Shown in pieces: positions 47,129-56,894 of a stretch of 64,000 bases of DNA. The stretch is taken from the IMG/VR virus record IMGVR_UViG_3300034082_004432, positions 57,335 to 121,334 of that record; one strand, written 5' to 3'. This stretch comes from a virus. The translations under genes and the position numbers were made by a program. The stretch's first letter is position 1, and the number at the start of each line of letters is the position of its first letter. The notes beneath the pieces are model-generated. The model was not told where the DNA came from and did not search any database. It saw only the letters and a program-made list of their open reading frames with translations.

Positions 47129-50100
47129 CTAATCTTTTGCTATTAAGTATTCTACTTTGAATTTCATGTTTCTTACTTGCCCGTTTAAAGTAATATTGTT
47201 TGCTGAAAGAGCTGTTGTACTTGGAGTTTTTATTGCAATTCCAAAACTTTTGCTCTTTGCAGTTTGATCAATTCCCAAAGTTGCTCCACCAAGATATACA
47301 GCATTATCATATCCTGAAGTCAGTGGTTGCCAAGTTTCAGGAGATGAATTATATAATTGGAAATTAGCAGTATCAATCCAATCAATATTGTCTGTACCTA
47401 AGTTATAAGCAGTTGTTTGAGTGTTTGTAATTGTACTAGGAATTGGTAATTTTATTCTGAAATTTTTGTCAGCATTTGTTGTTCCATATCCGACTTGTAT
47501 AGACAATTGAGGCAACAATTCTGCACTATTGTCTAAGTCAGTAGCTCTAGTCCAAATGTTAGATGAGCCTATCGATGAAACTACGTAAACACCATTTGTT
47601 GTTTTATTAGTTTGATCTTTTACCAAAATTCTGTCATATTTTTGCAAAATAACTTCGTCTACTTTGCTTGGAGGATTTGTCAATGAAATCTCCGATGTTG
47701 TTGCTACTTTTGCATTTGTTAGATATGAATTGGTATTTACTTTTACCCAATATAAATTTGTAGAATCCATAGTAGGAGTTCCGCTTTCATTGTACACAAG
47801 CGCATAAGTTCCTGTCGTAGCATTTCCACTTGATACAATTACTCTTTTATTAATTGATATTTCAGATGAATTATCCAAAAGCTCATGTCTATTCAAATAG
47901 TTTGTCACAACTTCATCAATGACATAAATTCCATTTTGCAAATTATCACTTTGATTTTTTACTAACAATCTATCTCCCTTTTGTGAATTAGGGATATTAA
48001 GATTGGAATTCAATGTCAAGTTTGATGTGCTAGCAAATGAACAAGCTGTGAAATTACTAATTAGTCCTTGCTGGAACCACTGTATATTGTCAGAGCCTAC
48101 AGATGTATTTGAGGGATTATAATAAAGTTCGTAGTTGATATTTCTATTTGAATCATTTACGTACAAACTTGCAATTTGAAATTCTGTTGTTGAAGTTCCA
48201 TTGCCAACTCTTATCAAATTAGGCTCAGTTTTTTTGTTAATTCTTGCTACAATATTTTCAGAGCTAGTTGTTTGATTGATGAACAATACTTTGTCATTTT
48301 GTAAAGTTGACACTCCATTGATTACATCTGGCAATGCTTGTAAATTAGCAAAGTTTGTATGGCCCAATCCGGCTACATCAATTACATGTTCAGCCCCTAC
48401 ACTTCGCCAGAACAATGGTGTGTTTAATGCTGAGGCACCAAGGTTATAAGCAGTTGAGTCTTCGGGAAGATTTAATTCGTATGTCCTGTTGTTGTATACC
48501 ACTCTTCCAAGCGCATATAATTCATTAGTGGCATCCAAGTCTGCCGTTCTTGATAACACAAACTTGTTGTTAAGAACGGCTGTGTATATTCCATTTTTTG
48601 TACTATCAGATTGAAATTTGATTGCAACTTTATCGCCAACTTGTATATTGTAGCCATCTATCATAGCTGTAGCACCAGACCCAGACGGAGCTCCCATAGG
48701 ACCAATTACAGGGATATATGTAATATCATTGAAATTTGGAATATTGCCAGTATTTCCTACTGCAGCTGCAAAAGTAGTCCTAGTGCTTACATCAATCCAA
48801 GATCTAGCTGAAGTATTTATATTTGTGCTTAAAGGATCAAAATACAAACAGAATGTTCCGAATCCAGCTGAATTTGAAAGCCTTACTGTGGTTGGATAAA
48901 GTGAAGATCCAAAAGCTGAACTATAAGCCATTGTTACTTCTTGTATTTCTGATCTCTTAAAGGTGTAAAGTTTTTGATCACGCTTACCAGCTTTGTTATG
49001 TGTGACTAATCTATTGATATCATCGTAATATGTTGTAGTTAAAGTTGAATCAATGGTGGCATCTGAATAATCTGATGTAGTTTTATTTTTCAAAACTAAT
49101 ACATTTGTGTTTGCAGAAAGTCCTAGTCCAGAATACCAGGATGTTAATGCAATTCCAGATGGTTGATAAGCTTTTTCTAGATAAACATCACCAGTAAAAA
49201 GCCCAATTGAATTCAAAGTTACAGGATCTGTAAAATTACCACTAAATGTAGAGCTATTTCCTAGTCCAGTTTGAATATAATATCCGTCTTGTGATAGCCT
49301 ACTCGTCAAGAAATAATCAGTGACAGATTCATTTTCAACAATAATATTAGCATTGGATGCATAATTATTGCTTGAGTTGAATGAAGAAATCCAAGAACTT
49401 CTATCTCTGTTGTATTTGACTTCTGAAGTTGTGGCTGTTCCAATAATATTTACAATTTGGAAGTTTTGTGAATCAACATTCCAAGATCCTGATAATTTTG
49501 GATTAGGTGAAAGCAAGAATAATTTATCACGTAATACTTGAGGAATGTAATAATATCTATTTAATGTTTGTTTTGGATTTTCGTCATATTTTGGAACAGT
49601 TGAATCTTTGTAAAGATAGGCATACAATGTACCTGTCCAGCTTGAACCTGAAGTATTTAAGATCCCATTTTTTGCATCTACGGTGAAATCAGTGCTATAA
49701 GTCTTTGAAATTACAGTTCCACCAGTTGAAACAACAAAGACATCTATTAAGGCATCTGGATAATTAGATGTAGACCATGTGTAAACATCACTAGTTGATT
49801 CTGGTCTTGCAAGATAAATTGTATTTCCAAATGAAGATGAGTGTCTTACTAAATTTTTGGCATGATCAAGATGGCCATTTATTGAATTGTATTTTATTTT
49901 TCTTAAGTAATAATTGAAGTTTGCGTCAATACTTACAATTTGATAAATTCCACTTGTTGATTTTCGTACAGTGGAGTTATATTCATCCTCACTGCTGACA
50001 TAATAAAATACTCTGTCATTGATTTCATATGGATACTGTATTGAGTCGCCACTTATATTGCTATAAAGTTGCACACCATTTCTTCTGACAAGTAAGATAT

Positions 50101-52954
50101 CTGAAGTTACTGAATCTAAAGTAACATCTGCAGCAAGAATATGTTGTATCGGCGCTAATCTTGGGAAATTCGCTACATCTAATTGATTGGCATTTAGTCT
50201 AATTTCTGAACCTTGATAAAAAACTTCACTTCCGGTATGTAAATATTTGTCTAAATCAGATGTGGCATAATCGCTTCCAAAAGTACCCTGCCTAATTCCA
50301 ACTTCTGATTGCATGTAAACTTTGTCATAAGAAAAAGTTGTGCCAACTCCCATATAGCCATAATCAATTTTGACCAAAGTAGGCCTTTCATATGGAGATG
50401 CTAATGATTTTTGATCTGTTCCAAGGGTAAACTTAGAATTATAATAAAAATCTTCGTGTGGTGTAAAATATACGCTTCCAATGCCAGTAAATGTTGGCCT
50501 GTAAATTCCATTAGAGATACTTGATGATGAATATCCAGTGCCGACAAAAACAATTACGCTATCATTTACATCAAGTAAAGTAACTCCGCTGCCACTAGAG
50601 CTTCTTATCAAGCTCGAAATTGCAGTTCCTGATGTTGTAGGTATGCTGGTCGAAGAATTGACCATAAATACTGCTTTGACATTATACTTTTGATAATCTT
50701 GCTCATACCAATCAAAATCTAATTCTTGAAGAATTGAACTACCTTTGCCTTCGGTGCTAAAGTAGTTTTCATAATTTTGAAATGATGGGAAAAGAATTTC
50801 AGGAACAAATATTTCGCCATAATGTGTTGAAGCAATGGACGCTATTTGCATAATTCCTGATATTTGTTTTTTTAAATTTGGTGATACTGCATAAGTACCA
50901 TTGTTGTTGTTAGACAAGATATTTGTAAAAATATTTTGAGTCCACGATGATAAACTATTATCATATTTGAAAACTTGTTTAGTTGAAGCTCCAATTGCTG
51001 TTACTGAATAAACTCCATTTACCAACTCGTTACTTGTATTTACAAGAACAGATGTACCAATTGCAACAGGAACATCAAAATTTGTTGGCGATAAATAAGT
51101 AGAATCAAATTTATCTACAGTTGTTGAAGCAGTCACAAATAAATTATTTTGATTTGTGATATTGACCCAAGTAACACCTATTGAACCTGCTGCAGTTTGA
51201 GTTCCAGGGGCATACAAGAAATAAGTAGTACCAGCCCCTGTAGTACCGTTTGTTATTGTGGTAATACTTCCACGTAAAACTGAATAATCAGTTGAAAATT
51301 CAAGTCCAAGTACAGTATCACAAACTGAAGCAACTCTATAAATTCCATTCTGTGATGGATATGCCGTTTGACCTGATACCAGTACTCTTTGTGATATTGC
51401 TATTCCTGAATTTACAAAATCAACTTGGCTTACATTTGTTAAGTCAGTTTGATTTGTAATAATCAAATTAGTTACAGGTTCATAGGTATAAGGATAAAAT
51501 CTTTCTTGAATATTAATTCCATCAAAATTAAGCTTAAACGTTGAGTTGTAAGTTGTAGATTTACCCAAGAACCAAACATTTCCGCCAAGACTATTTTTAG
51601 AATTCACTGCATAAACTATATTTTGATTTATTTCAGATGGTTCATTAAAATCAGAAGCTCTTACCCACAATCCAGTACTTCCAAAACCTACATTTGAAAC
51701 TGTGTAAATTCCGCTGTAATTATTGTTGTAATGCTTGACAAGTATTCTGTTTGATGTAGATAATGTTGTTGCAACACCTGAGTAATTTGTAATCGTTCTA
51801 GGTGTGCTAGTTAGTGTTCCGGTGTTTGATCCGAAATCAAAGCTGAAGCCTATTGCACTTCCAGTTGTAACTTCATAATAATAATCAACATTAGAATGAC
51901 CATAATTATATGTAGCATCTGTCCATTTCATAGACGCTGTTGAAGCTATTCCACCTGTAAGACCAATAGCTGAATAGTATCTAAAATAACCTCCACTTTT
52001 TGCAACACCAGCATTAACAAATTGAACGTTTACTGGCAAATTTGCATTAATATAATTTATTGCAGTTTTCCAAAAATCATCAGCTGTTTCAGTGCTAGTG
52101 TATGGATCTATAAGTGAAGAAGAATTTGGTTTTGTTAAACTTGAAACGTAATAAATACCGTTTTGTGATTTTGTGGTTTGATCTTTGACGAGTACTCTAT
52201 TATTTAAAGATAAAGTAAAATTGTCTAAAACCAAAGATGAATTTGTTAATCCAGTAGATGATTGCTGTAAATTTGAGGTCGTAGCACAATTTACAGCAGC
52301 TAATGCATATCTGTTTGTTCTGTCAACCCAAATAAAGGAAGTTGAACCTGCAGATGCTGTTTCAAAAGGATTTAAGTATGGACTGTAAAGATAATATGAA
52401 GATGTTCCTACTCCTACGATCTTTGCTGCTGTAAGTACATCTTCTGCTACTATTGCCCCTACAGTCCCACTACCGACTTGTGAAGATACTCTGTAAAGTC
52501 CATTTTGAAATGCTGATGATTGAGATCTTACAAGAACTACTTTTGAACTGTCTAATTTAACTCCATCAATATATGTAGAAGCAAATAGTACACTTGTTCC
52601 ACCAATTGTTGCTGAAGATAAATTAGACACTGTTCCAACGTCAGCATTTAGTTTATTGATTATGAATGAATCAAATAGTGTAAATCTTATATCAAAACCT
52701 AGATCTTGAAGTAATTTAATATTATCAGTATTTTTAACTACTGGATAATGCTGGTTAGTATAAATGTCCGCAAACTCATTGTCAATCCAAAGTCTGATGT
52801 CATCAACATTTGTGTTTATCCATTTTAATCTGAATAATTTTTTATTCCAAGTGCCAGATATGTTAGTACCAAATCCAGCACTTGAAATTTCTCTATAAAT
52901 TTCAGATTGTGAATTATCAGCGTTTACTTCAGACCAAATGAAAGCGTGGGACAT
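47129..52954 (-). CDS. Giant tail fibre-like protein made of LVKxQ-type modules
   Basis: A 1941-residue protein, low in Cys, rich in Ser, Thr, Asn, Tyr. It has about 10-12 copies of the phage module with cores such as VLVKDQTTKSQNGIYYV, RLLVKNQSDNLQNGIYVI and RILVKDQTNKTTNGVYVV, many followed by W.R..D and a G.{2}N..Y or W.{3} end. Other parts are beta modules of the VDVFVVSTGGTVISKTYS type. Modules in the middle have decayed cores (LVNTSNELVNGVYSV, IVFVGTGYSSSSISNGIYR). It is encoded on the strand opposite the tail operon, so it may be a later acquired or separately regulated fibre. Close similarity of modules suggests growth by duplication. Structural role is likely; receptor binding is a guess. 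Confidence 0.68.
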   Translation of the reverse strand: MSHAFIWSEVNADNSQSEIYREISSAGFGTNISGTWNKKLFRLKWINTNVDDIRLWIDNEFADIYTNQHYPVVKNTDNIKLLQDLGFDIRFTLFDSFIINKLNADVGTVSNLSSATIGGTSVLFASTYIDGVKLDSSKVVLVRSQSSAFQNGLYRVSSQVGSGTVGAIVAEDVLTAAKIVGVGTSSYYLYSPYLNPFETASAGSTSFIWVDRTNRYALAAVNCATTSNLQQSSTGLTNSSLVLDNFTLSLNNRVLVKDQTTKSQNGIYYVSSLTKPNSSSLIDPYTSTETADDFWKTAINYINANLPVNVQFVNAGVAKSGGYFRYYSAIGLTGGIASTASMKWTDATYNYGHSNVDYYYEVTTGSAIGFSFDFGSNTGTLTSTPRTITNYSGVATTLSTSNRILVKHYNNNYSGIYTVSNVGFGSTGLWVRASDFNEPSEINQNIVYAVNSKNSLGGNVWFLGKSTTYNSTFKLNFDGINIQERFYPYTYEPVTNLIITNQTDLTNVSQVDFVNSGIAISQRVLVSGQTAYPSQNGIYRVASVCDTVLGLEFSTDYSVLRGSITTITNGTTGAGTTYFLYAPGTQTAAGSIGVTWVNITNQNNLFVTASTTVDKFDSTYLSPTNFDVPVAIGTSVLVNTSNELVNGVYSVTAIGASTKQVFKYDNSLSSWTQNIFTNILSNNNNGTYAVSPNLKKQISGIMQIASIASTHYGEIFVPEILFPSFQNYENYFSTEGKGSSILQELDFDWYEQDYQKYNVKAVFMVNSSTSIPTTSGTAISSLIRSSSGSGVTLLDVNDSVIVFVGTGYSSSSISNGIYRPTFTGIGSVYFTPHEDFYYNSKFTLGTDQKSLASPYERPTLVKIDYGYMGVGTTFSYDKVYMQSEVGIRQGTFGSDYATSDLDKYLHTGSEVFYQGSEIRLNANQLDVANFPRLAPIQHILAADVTLDSVTSDILLVRRNGVQLYSNISGDSIQYPYEINDRVFYYVSSEDEYNSTVRKSTSGIYQIVSIDANFNYYLRKIKYNSINGHLDHAKNLVRHSSSFGNTIYLARPESTSDVYTWSTSNYPDALIDVFVVSTGGTVISKTYSTDFTVDAKNGILNTSGSSWTGTLYAYLYKDSTVPKYDENPKQTLNRYYYIPQVLRDKLFLLSPNPKLSGSWNVDSQNFQIVNIIGTATTSEVKYNRDRSSWISSFNSSNNYASNANIIVENESVTDYFLTSRLSQDGYYIQTGLGNSSTFSGNFTDPVTLNSIGLFTGDVYLEKAYQPSGIALTSWYSGLGLSANTNVLVLKNKTTSDYSDATIDSTLTTTYYDDINRLVTHNKAGKRDQKLYTFKRSEIQEVTMAYSSAFGSSLYPTTVRLSNSAGFGTFCLYFDPLSTNINTSARSWIDVSTRTTFAAAVGNTGNIPNFNDITYIPVIGPMGAPSGSGATAMIDGYNIQVGDKVAIKFQSDSTKNGIYTAVLNNKFVLSRTADLDATNELYALGRVVYNNRTYELNLPEDSTAYNLGASALNTPLFWRSVGAEHVIDVAGLGHTNFANLQALPDVINGVSTLQNDKVLFINQTTSSENIVARINKKTEPNLIRVGNGTSTTEFQIASLYVNDSNRNINYELYYNPSNTSVGSDNIQWFQQGLISNFTACSFASTSNLTLNSNLNIPNSQKGDRLLVKNQSDNLQNGIYVIDEVVTNYLNRHELLDNSSEISINKRVIVSSGNATTGTYALVYNESGTPTMDSTNLYWVKVNTNSYLTNAKVATTSEISLTNPPSKVDEVILQKYDRILVKDQTNKTTNGVYVVSSIGSSNIWTRATDLDNSAELLPQLSIQVGYGTTNADKNFRIKLPIPSTITNTQTTAYNLGTDNIDWIDTANFQLYNSSPETWQPLTSGYDNAVYLGGATLGIDQTAKSKSFGIAIKTPSTTALSANNITLNGQVRNMKFKVEYLIAKD
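47420..52570 (-). repeat. Array of LVKxQ-type modules in the 1941-residue gene
   Basis: About 10-12 degenerate repeats of 80-130 codons lie head to tail. They share the core [IV]LV[KN].Q followed by NG[IV]Y.V about 10 residues later. The best-kept copies are at the C-terminal end (bases 47420-48010) and near the N-terminus (about 52130-52220). The same module appears in proteins encoded at 7410, 11765 and 20089. Confidence 0.6.
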
Positions 52955-52968
52955 TTATACTACCAATA

Positions 52969-54336
52969 CTAATTTCTTCTAGCTTCTGGTCTATTGAAAA
53001 TTTCACTAGCTACAGCAGCTAATTCAGATCTTTCGACCTTGCTCAATGTGACAGATGCAACGAGATCACTTTTCTTACCACCAGATATAGCATGAGAAAG
53101 GCCATTGGATTTAGCGTCAAGATAAGGATTTTCGACCTGTGAAAGATCGCCAAGAAGGATGACTTTACTGTCTTTTCCGCATCTTTCTACTACCATCCTT
53201 GCTTCTCTAGGTGAAATATTTTCAGCTTCATCAAGAATAATGATAGATCTTGGGATGGAACGGCCTTGAATGAACGCCATAGCTTCTACTTCAATGATTC
53301 CATCTCTAACCATTTCTTCAAACATATTGTTTGCAGAAAGAGACTTAGATCCTAATATTTGATCGATATTGTCTTTGATTGGACCAAGCCATGCTGAAAT
53401 CTTATCAAATTTATCTCCAGGAAGAGCACCAATATCTTTACCACCAACTGGAATCAAAGGCTTCATAACAACAATTTTGTCATAAATACCTTCATTTATC
53501 ATTTGTAATGCAGCAGCCAAAGCTAAGAATGATTTACCTGTACCTGCTGGGCCAGAAAGAGTGACAAGAGCAATTGTCAAGTCAGCTAAAATTTCTAAAG
53601 CACATTTTTGTTCTAAGTTTTTACCTTGAACTCCAGAATACCCTCTAGTCTCTTTTGCGTTAGATTTTTCTTTTAGAACCTTGAAAATACCTCTCTTATA
53701 AAGAGTTGGGCAAATATTTTCTCCGTAATGGAATAAAATGAATTCATTTGGATATATGTCGCCAAGTTTATTAATTGTATCTTCGGATAATTTTTTAAGT
53801 TCAATTTCGTTATCAGACCATAGATAGTTCCAATCTTCTTGATTGGTAAGTTCAAATTTTCTTAAACCAGTGTAAATTTCATCAGAAAGTTGATCTGCTC
53901 TATAATTTTCAGCTGCACAGCCCCAAGTAATAGCACGAATTCTTAATCCGGTATCTTTTGTAATAATTGCAACCTTTTTTCTAGGATTTGCTGACTTAAG
54001 AGCCAAGCAACATTCTATAATTGCATTATCAGAGTGGACTTTAACAATATTAGGTCTTTCATTTTTTTGTAAAGGAGACTCTGTATTGTAGACAAACAAT
54101 CTTCCTCCAAGCTCATTGATCTTTACGCCTTTGAGAAGATCTTGAAGAGAGTAGTGTTCTAAATTTCTAAATACTTGTCTGGCTGACCATCCAACATTTT
54201 CTTTTCTTGTCTTGATGTCGTCCAAATCATCGATGACAGCTAATGGGATATAAATATCATTGTCACCGAATTTGTAAAGAGCAAGGGGATCGTGAAGTAA
54301 GACACAAGTGTCGATGATGTAAATATGCTTTGCCAA
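52969..54336 (-). CDS. phoH: PIN-PhoH fusion (PhoH2-type ATPase/RNase)
   Basis: A 455-residue protein. The start is TTG 54336: GAGGAG lies 9 bases upstream, and the PIN fold begins at once (KHIYIIDTCVLLHDP). The N-terminal half is a PIN domain with the acid Asp in IIDTC; the C-terminal half is a PhoH ATPase with Walker A GPAGTGKS and the Walker B-like ILDEAENISPREAR followed by LLGDLSQVENP. Such PhoH2 proteins are thought to be RNA helicase-nucleases. Phages often carry PhoH; the PIN fusion is more like the bacterial form. The gene is followed 14 bases later by the 1941-residue gene in the same direction, suggesting cotranscription. Confidence 0.88.
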   Translation of the reverse strand: MAKHIYIIDTCVLLHDPLALYKFGDNDIYIPLAVIDDLDDIKTRKENVGWSARQVFRNLEHYSLQDLLKGVKINELGGRLFVYNTESPLQKNERPNIVKVHSDNAIIECCLALKSANPRKKVAIITKDTGLRIRAITWGCAAENYRADQLSDEIYTGLRKFELTNQEDWNYLWSDNEIELKKLSEDTINKLGDIYPNEFILFHYGENICPTLYKRGIFKVLKEKSNAKETRGYSGVQGKNLEQKCALEILADLTIALVTLSGPAGTGKSFLALAAALQMINEGIYDKIVVMKPLIPVGGKDIGALPGDKFDKISAWLGPIKDNIDQILGSKSLSANNMFEEMVRDGIIEVEAMAFIQGRSIPRSIIILDEAENISPREARMVVERCGKDSKVILLGDLSQVENPYLDAKSNGLSHAISGGKKSDLVASVTLSKVERSELAAVASEIFNRPEARRN

Positions 54337-54411
54337 ATTATTGGTCTCCTCGCATTTTTGTTGATTTTGTAATCACAATGTTGTTTTCTTTTTTATGCTG
54401 ATTCAGCCCTA

Positions 54412-55401
54412 CTATAAAGGCAATTCAGGCTTGGCTGATTTTTTAAAAACAGGTCTAGATTTGTCTATATTCTCAAGAAATTCTGCAGCTTGTTCGTCAT
54501 TGTTATAAATGAATTTTCTAATGTTTAATATTTCTGAAAGTTTATTTTTATCAAACTCTTTCATTGATTCACTATCCATCATCATTGCTTGATTGACGTT
54601 TACTTTTGCTTTCAACTCACCAGTATTGTATTTTCGCAAATCTTCTAATAATTTATGTTCAATATAATCATTTGCAGTAGATAGATTTGTAGTTTCTAAT
54701 AAATCCAAATCACTATACGCAGCTTTTGTTATATTGCCATTGATAAGTTTTTTTCCATCAGGAGATACAACAGCATTTTCTTCTCTTAGGAAATATAAAT
54801 TTGCTTTTGGTATACAAATATAAATTTTAAATGGAAGTGCTTTGTCAACATCTTCATTTGTTGTTAATCTTAATACTTCATTCTCATCATTAACTATTGA
54901 AATTACAAGTTTAGTTTTGTCATGGTCTTTTATAACAAAATCCCATTCATAATTGTGTTCGTTTGAAGATGGAAAGAATGCTGGAACAATATTTAAGTTA
55001 TTCTTAATCTCGCATAATTTTAAGAACAAACTGAACCCAATGGTATCTTCTGGAGTACCTTTGCGGTATGTACCTACTTTGGTCCAGTCTACTTTAAAAT
55101 TTTCGTTTTCATCAGATACAATATATTCTTCGAAAAACCCTTGATCATAAATTTTTTTAAGCAAAGGATCTTCCAAAATTCTTCTAGCTCGCACAATGTC
55201 TAAAAATTGTTCACTGGACCCACCAAAATCAGGATGACATTTTCTTGCTTTAATTCTAAAAGCTTTTTCTAAAACTTCTGATGTTTTGATAATTTCTGAT
55301 CTTGATTTACCTGTTGGGAGGTCCTCTTTTACCAATCCCAAAATAAAATAGTAATCTTTATTAAAATCTATTATTTTTTTAGGGTCAAATTCATTGGACA
55401 T
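54412..55401 (-). CDS. Second J-domain protein with unknown C-terminal part
   Basis: A 329-residue protein. Residues about 16-92 form a J domain: YYFILGLVKEDLPTG, then FRIKARKCHPDFGGSSEQF with HPD at 56-58, then ARRILEDPLLKKIYDQGFF. A ~9-residue loop before helix II makes it longer than usual. The remaining ~235 residues have no DnaJ zinc or substrate domains and I do not recognise them (NNLNIVPAFFPSSNEHNYEWDFVI, ALPFKIYICIPKANLYFL). J domains recruit DnaK to given clients, so this may be an adaptor to the phage DnaK. A TATAAA lies 7 bases upstream of the ATG on its strand. Confidence 0.75.
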   Translation of the reverse strand: MSNEFDPKKIIDFNKDYYFILGLVKEDLPTGKSRSEIIKTSEVLEKAFRIKARKCHPDFGGSSEQFLDIVRARRILEDPLLKKIYDQGFFEEYIVSDENENFKVDWTKVGTYRKGTPEDTIGFSLFLKLCEIKNNLNIVPAFFPSSNEHNYEWDFVIKDHDKTKLVISIVNDENEVLRLTTNEDVDKALPFKIYICIPKANLYFLREENAVVSPDGKKLINGNITKAAYSDLDLLETTNLSTANDYIEHKLLEDLRKYNTGELKAKVNVNQAMMMDSESMKEFDKNKLSEILNIRKFIYNNDEQAAEFLENIDKSRPVFKKSAKPELPL

Positions 55402-55407
55402 ATACCT

Positions 55408-55415
55408 TTTATAAA
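55408..55415. promoter_or_regulatory. Two-way -10-like boxes between J-domain gene and muramidase
   Basis: In the 40-base gap between divergent genes, TATAAA reads on the minus strand (55413 to 55408) and on the plus strand (55410-55415), because the local sequence CCTTTTATAAAGG is near-palindromic. The minus one ends 7 bases before its ATG, as in the leaderless candidates. No -35 box is obvious. Confidence 0.35.
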
Positions 55416-55441
55416 GGATTTAGTAATTTGGAGATTTATTG

Positions 55442-56395
55442 ATGAAATATCTTACGTTGGCAAAACTAGCTAATAAACTTGATAAGCTTGGTTCTTATTC
55501 AAAAGCAGATGAAATTACAAATACCCTTATAAAAATATCTCAAAAAGAATTACCTTTTGACATAACTGAAGGAGAAACATATAACGATCCTGACACAGTT
55601 ATGAAATACTTTACAGGTTTTGCTTTTGACATGTATACAAAGAATAAAAACATTTCAAAAAAACGAATTGAGATGGAAGTTAAGAAAAAACTTCAAGACA
55701 AAATACAAGACATGAAACTTGAAGATAAGGAAAAATATAAAAATTTTGATTTAGAAGTTATGAAAAATCTAGAAAATCAATCATGGTACAAAGATTTAAA
55801 TGAAACTCAAGATTTTGAAATGCAAGATGAATCTGTTAAATTTGATCCAAATAGTAGTGGTTTCAAGAATGCAATCAAATATATCCTAAATGTTGAAGGC
55901 GGATACAGTGACTATAATTCAAGCACTGGAGATCCAAGAACAAACTTAGGAATAATCCAAAGTGAGTATGACGAGTACAGATCTGATAAAGGTTTGGAAA
56001 AACAAAGCGTTCGTAATATTACCGTAGATGAAGCTAAAGAGATATACTTTGATAATTATTGGGTGCCAACAAAAAGTGAAACTATTTATAAAAGTTTCCC
56101 AAAAACTGCTATTGCGATCTTTGATTTTGCTGTAAATTCAGGATTATCTGGCGCTTCATCATTGGTTGCTAAAACACTAGATATTCAAAATACAAGATTT
56201 GACAATAATATGGTCAATCAGATAATGATGGCAGCTGGAACAATTGGTGATTCTCAGTTAGTTAGCAACTTAATTCAAAAAAGACGTATCAATTATCAAG
56301 ATATTATCAAGAGAAAACCACAAAAATCAGTTTATGGCCCAGGTTGGCAGAATAGAATGAATAAATTAGAAAATTTTACTGAAGACGACAAATAA
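55442..56395 (+). CDS. GH108-type N-acetylmuramidase with N-terminal tag motif
   Basis: The ATG at 55442 follows GGAG by 8 bases; a TTG 3 bases up is less likely. The 317-residue product begins with the tag: LAKLANKLDKLGSYSKAD at 6-23 and LIKISQ ending at Gln34. Residues about 35-130 are charged and helical with no known domain. From about 140 it has the GH108 plan: catalytic Glu152 in VEGGYSD, then TNLGIIQSEYD, then a C-terminal peptidoglycan-binding half with GDSQLVSNLIQKRR and YGPGWQNRMNKL. The enzyme cuts the glycan of peptidoglycan, so it is an endolysin or virion lysozyme. The tag and the lack of a signal peptide favour a virion-bound role, but lysis is equally possible. Confidence 0.8.
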   Translation: MKYLTLAKLANKLDKLGSYSKADEITNTLIKISQKELPFDITEGETYNDPDTVMKYFTGFAFDMYTKNKNISKKRIEMEVKKKLQDKIQDMKLEDKEKYKNFDLEVMKNLENQSWYKDLNETQDFEMQDESVKFDPNSSGFKNAIKYILNVEGGYSDYNSSTGDPRTNLGIIQSEYDEYRSDKGLEKQSVRNITVDEAKEIYFDNYWVPTKSETIYKSFPKTAIAIFDFAVNSGLSGASSLVAKTLDIQNTRFDNNMVNQIMMAAGTIGDSQLVSNLIQKRRINYQDIIKRKPQKSVYGPGWQNRMNKLENFTEDDK

Positions 56396-56396
56396 C

Positions 56397-56894
56397 ATGT
56401 GGTATAAATTTGCTAAGAAATATAACATGTTTGGATTGCCAATTTCTGGTGACTTAAAATTTAATTTATTTGCTGATGAAGATGCAGATGAATCAACTGT
56501 AGAAGAAACACCTTTGGAAATTCCTGACACTGAGCTTCCAGAAGAAAGAGATGAACAATTAGGTGAGAATGAAGGCCCACCAAATCCTCTTGAAATTACA
56601 GTAGAAGATCCTTCTGGTGATGATAATTTTACAACAGAAGACTTGCAAGAAAATGTTGAAAAAATAGAAAACGATCCTACAGCAATGATACAATTGCCAC
56701 CATTACATGATCGTTGCCATTGTAGAATTGAAACTTTCCCAATTTTATCTATTCCTGGCGTAAGAGATGGTAAAAGAGTTTGGCAGAAGTCTGAAAATTG
56801 TTGCCCAAAATGCTATGAAACAGCTGTAAAATTCAATGAAGCTGAAGTGCAGAGATTACTAAATAAAGGAATTGATCTTAATAGAATATCCTGA
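56397..56894 (+). CDS. Acidic protein with MuF-type HxxCxC motif
   Basis: A 165-residue protein. It starts WYKFAKKYNMFGLPISG, then has a long acidic stretch (about residues 28-95, mainly Glu, Asp, Pro), then LPPLHDRCHCRIETFP with His104, Cys107 and Cys109, then CCPKCYE. The HxxCxC motif is the signature near the end of Mu gpF-like minor head proteins, where it binds metal; the usual upstream MuF body is absent. So it may be a detached MuF tail or an analogous zinc site. It starts 2 bases after the muramidase stop. It overlaps the convergent next gene by 36 bases. Assignment is tentative. Confidence 0.5.
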   Translation: MWYKFAKKYNMFGLPISGDLKFNLFADEDADESTVEETPLEIPDTELPEERDEQLGENEGPPNPLEITVEDPSGDDNFTTEDLQENVEKIENDPTAMIQLPPLHDRCHCRIETFPILSIPGVRDGKRVWQKSENCCPKCYETAVKFNEAEVQRLLNKGIDLNRIS

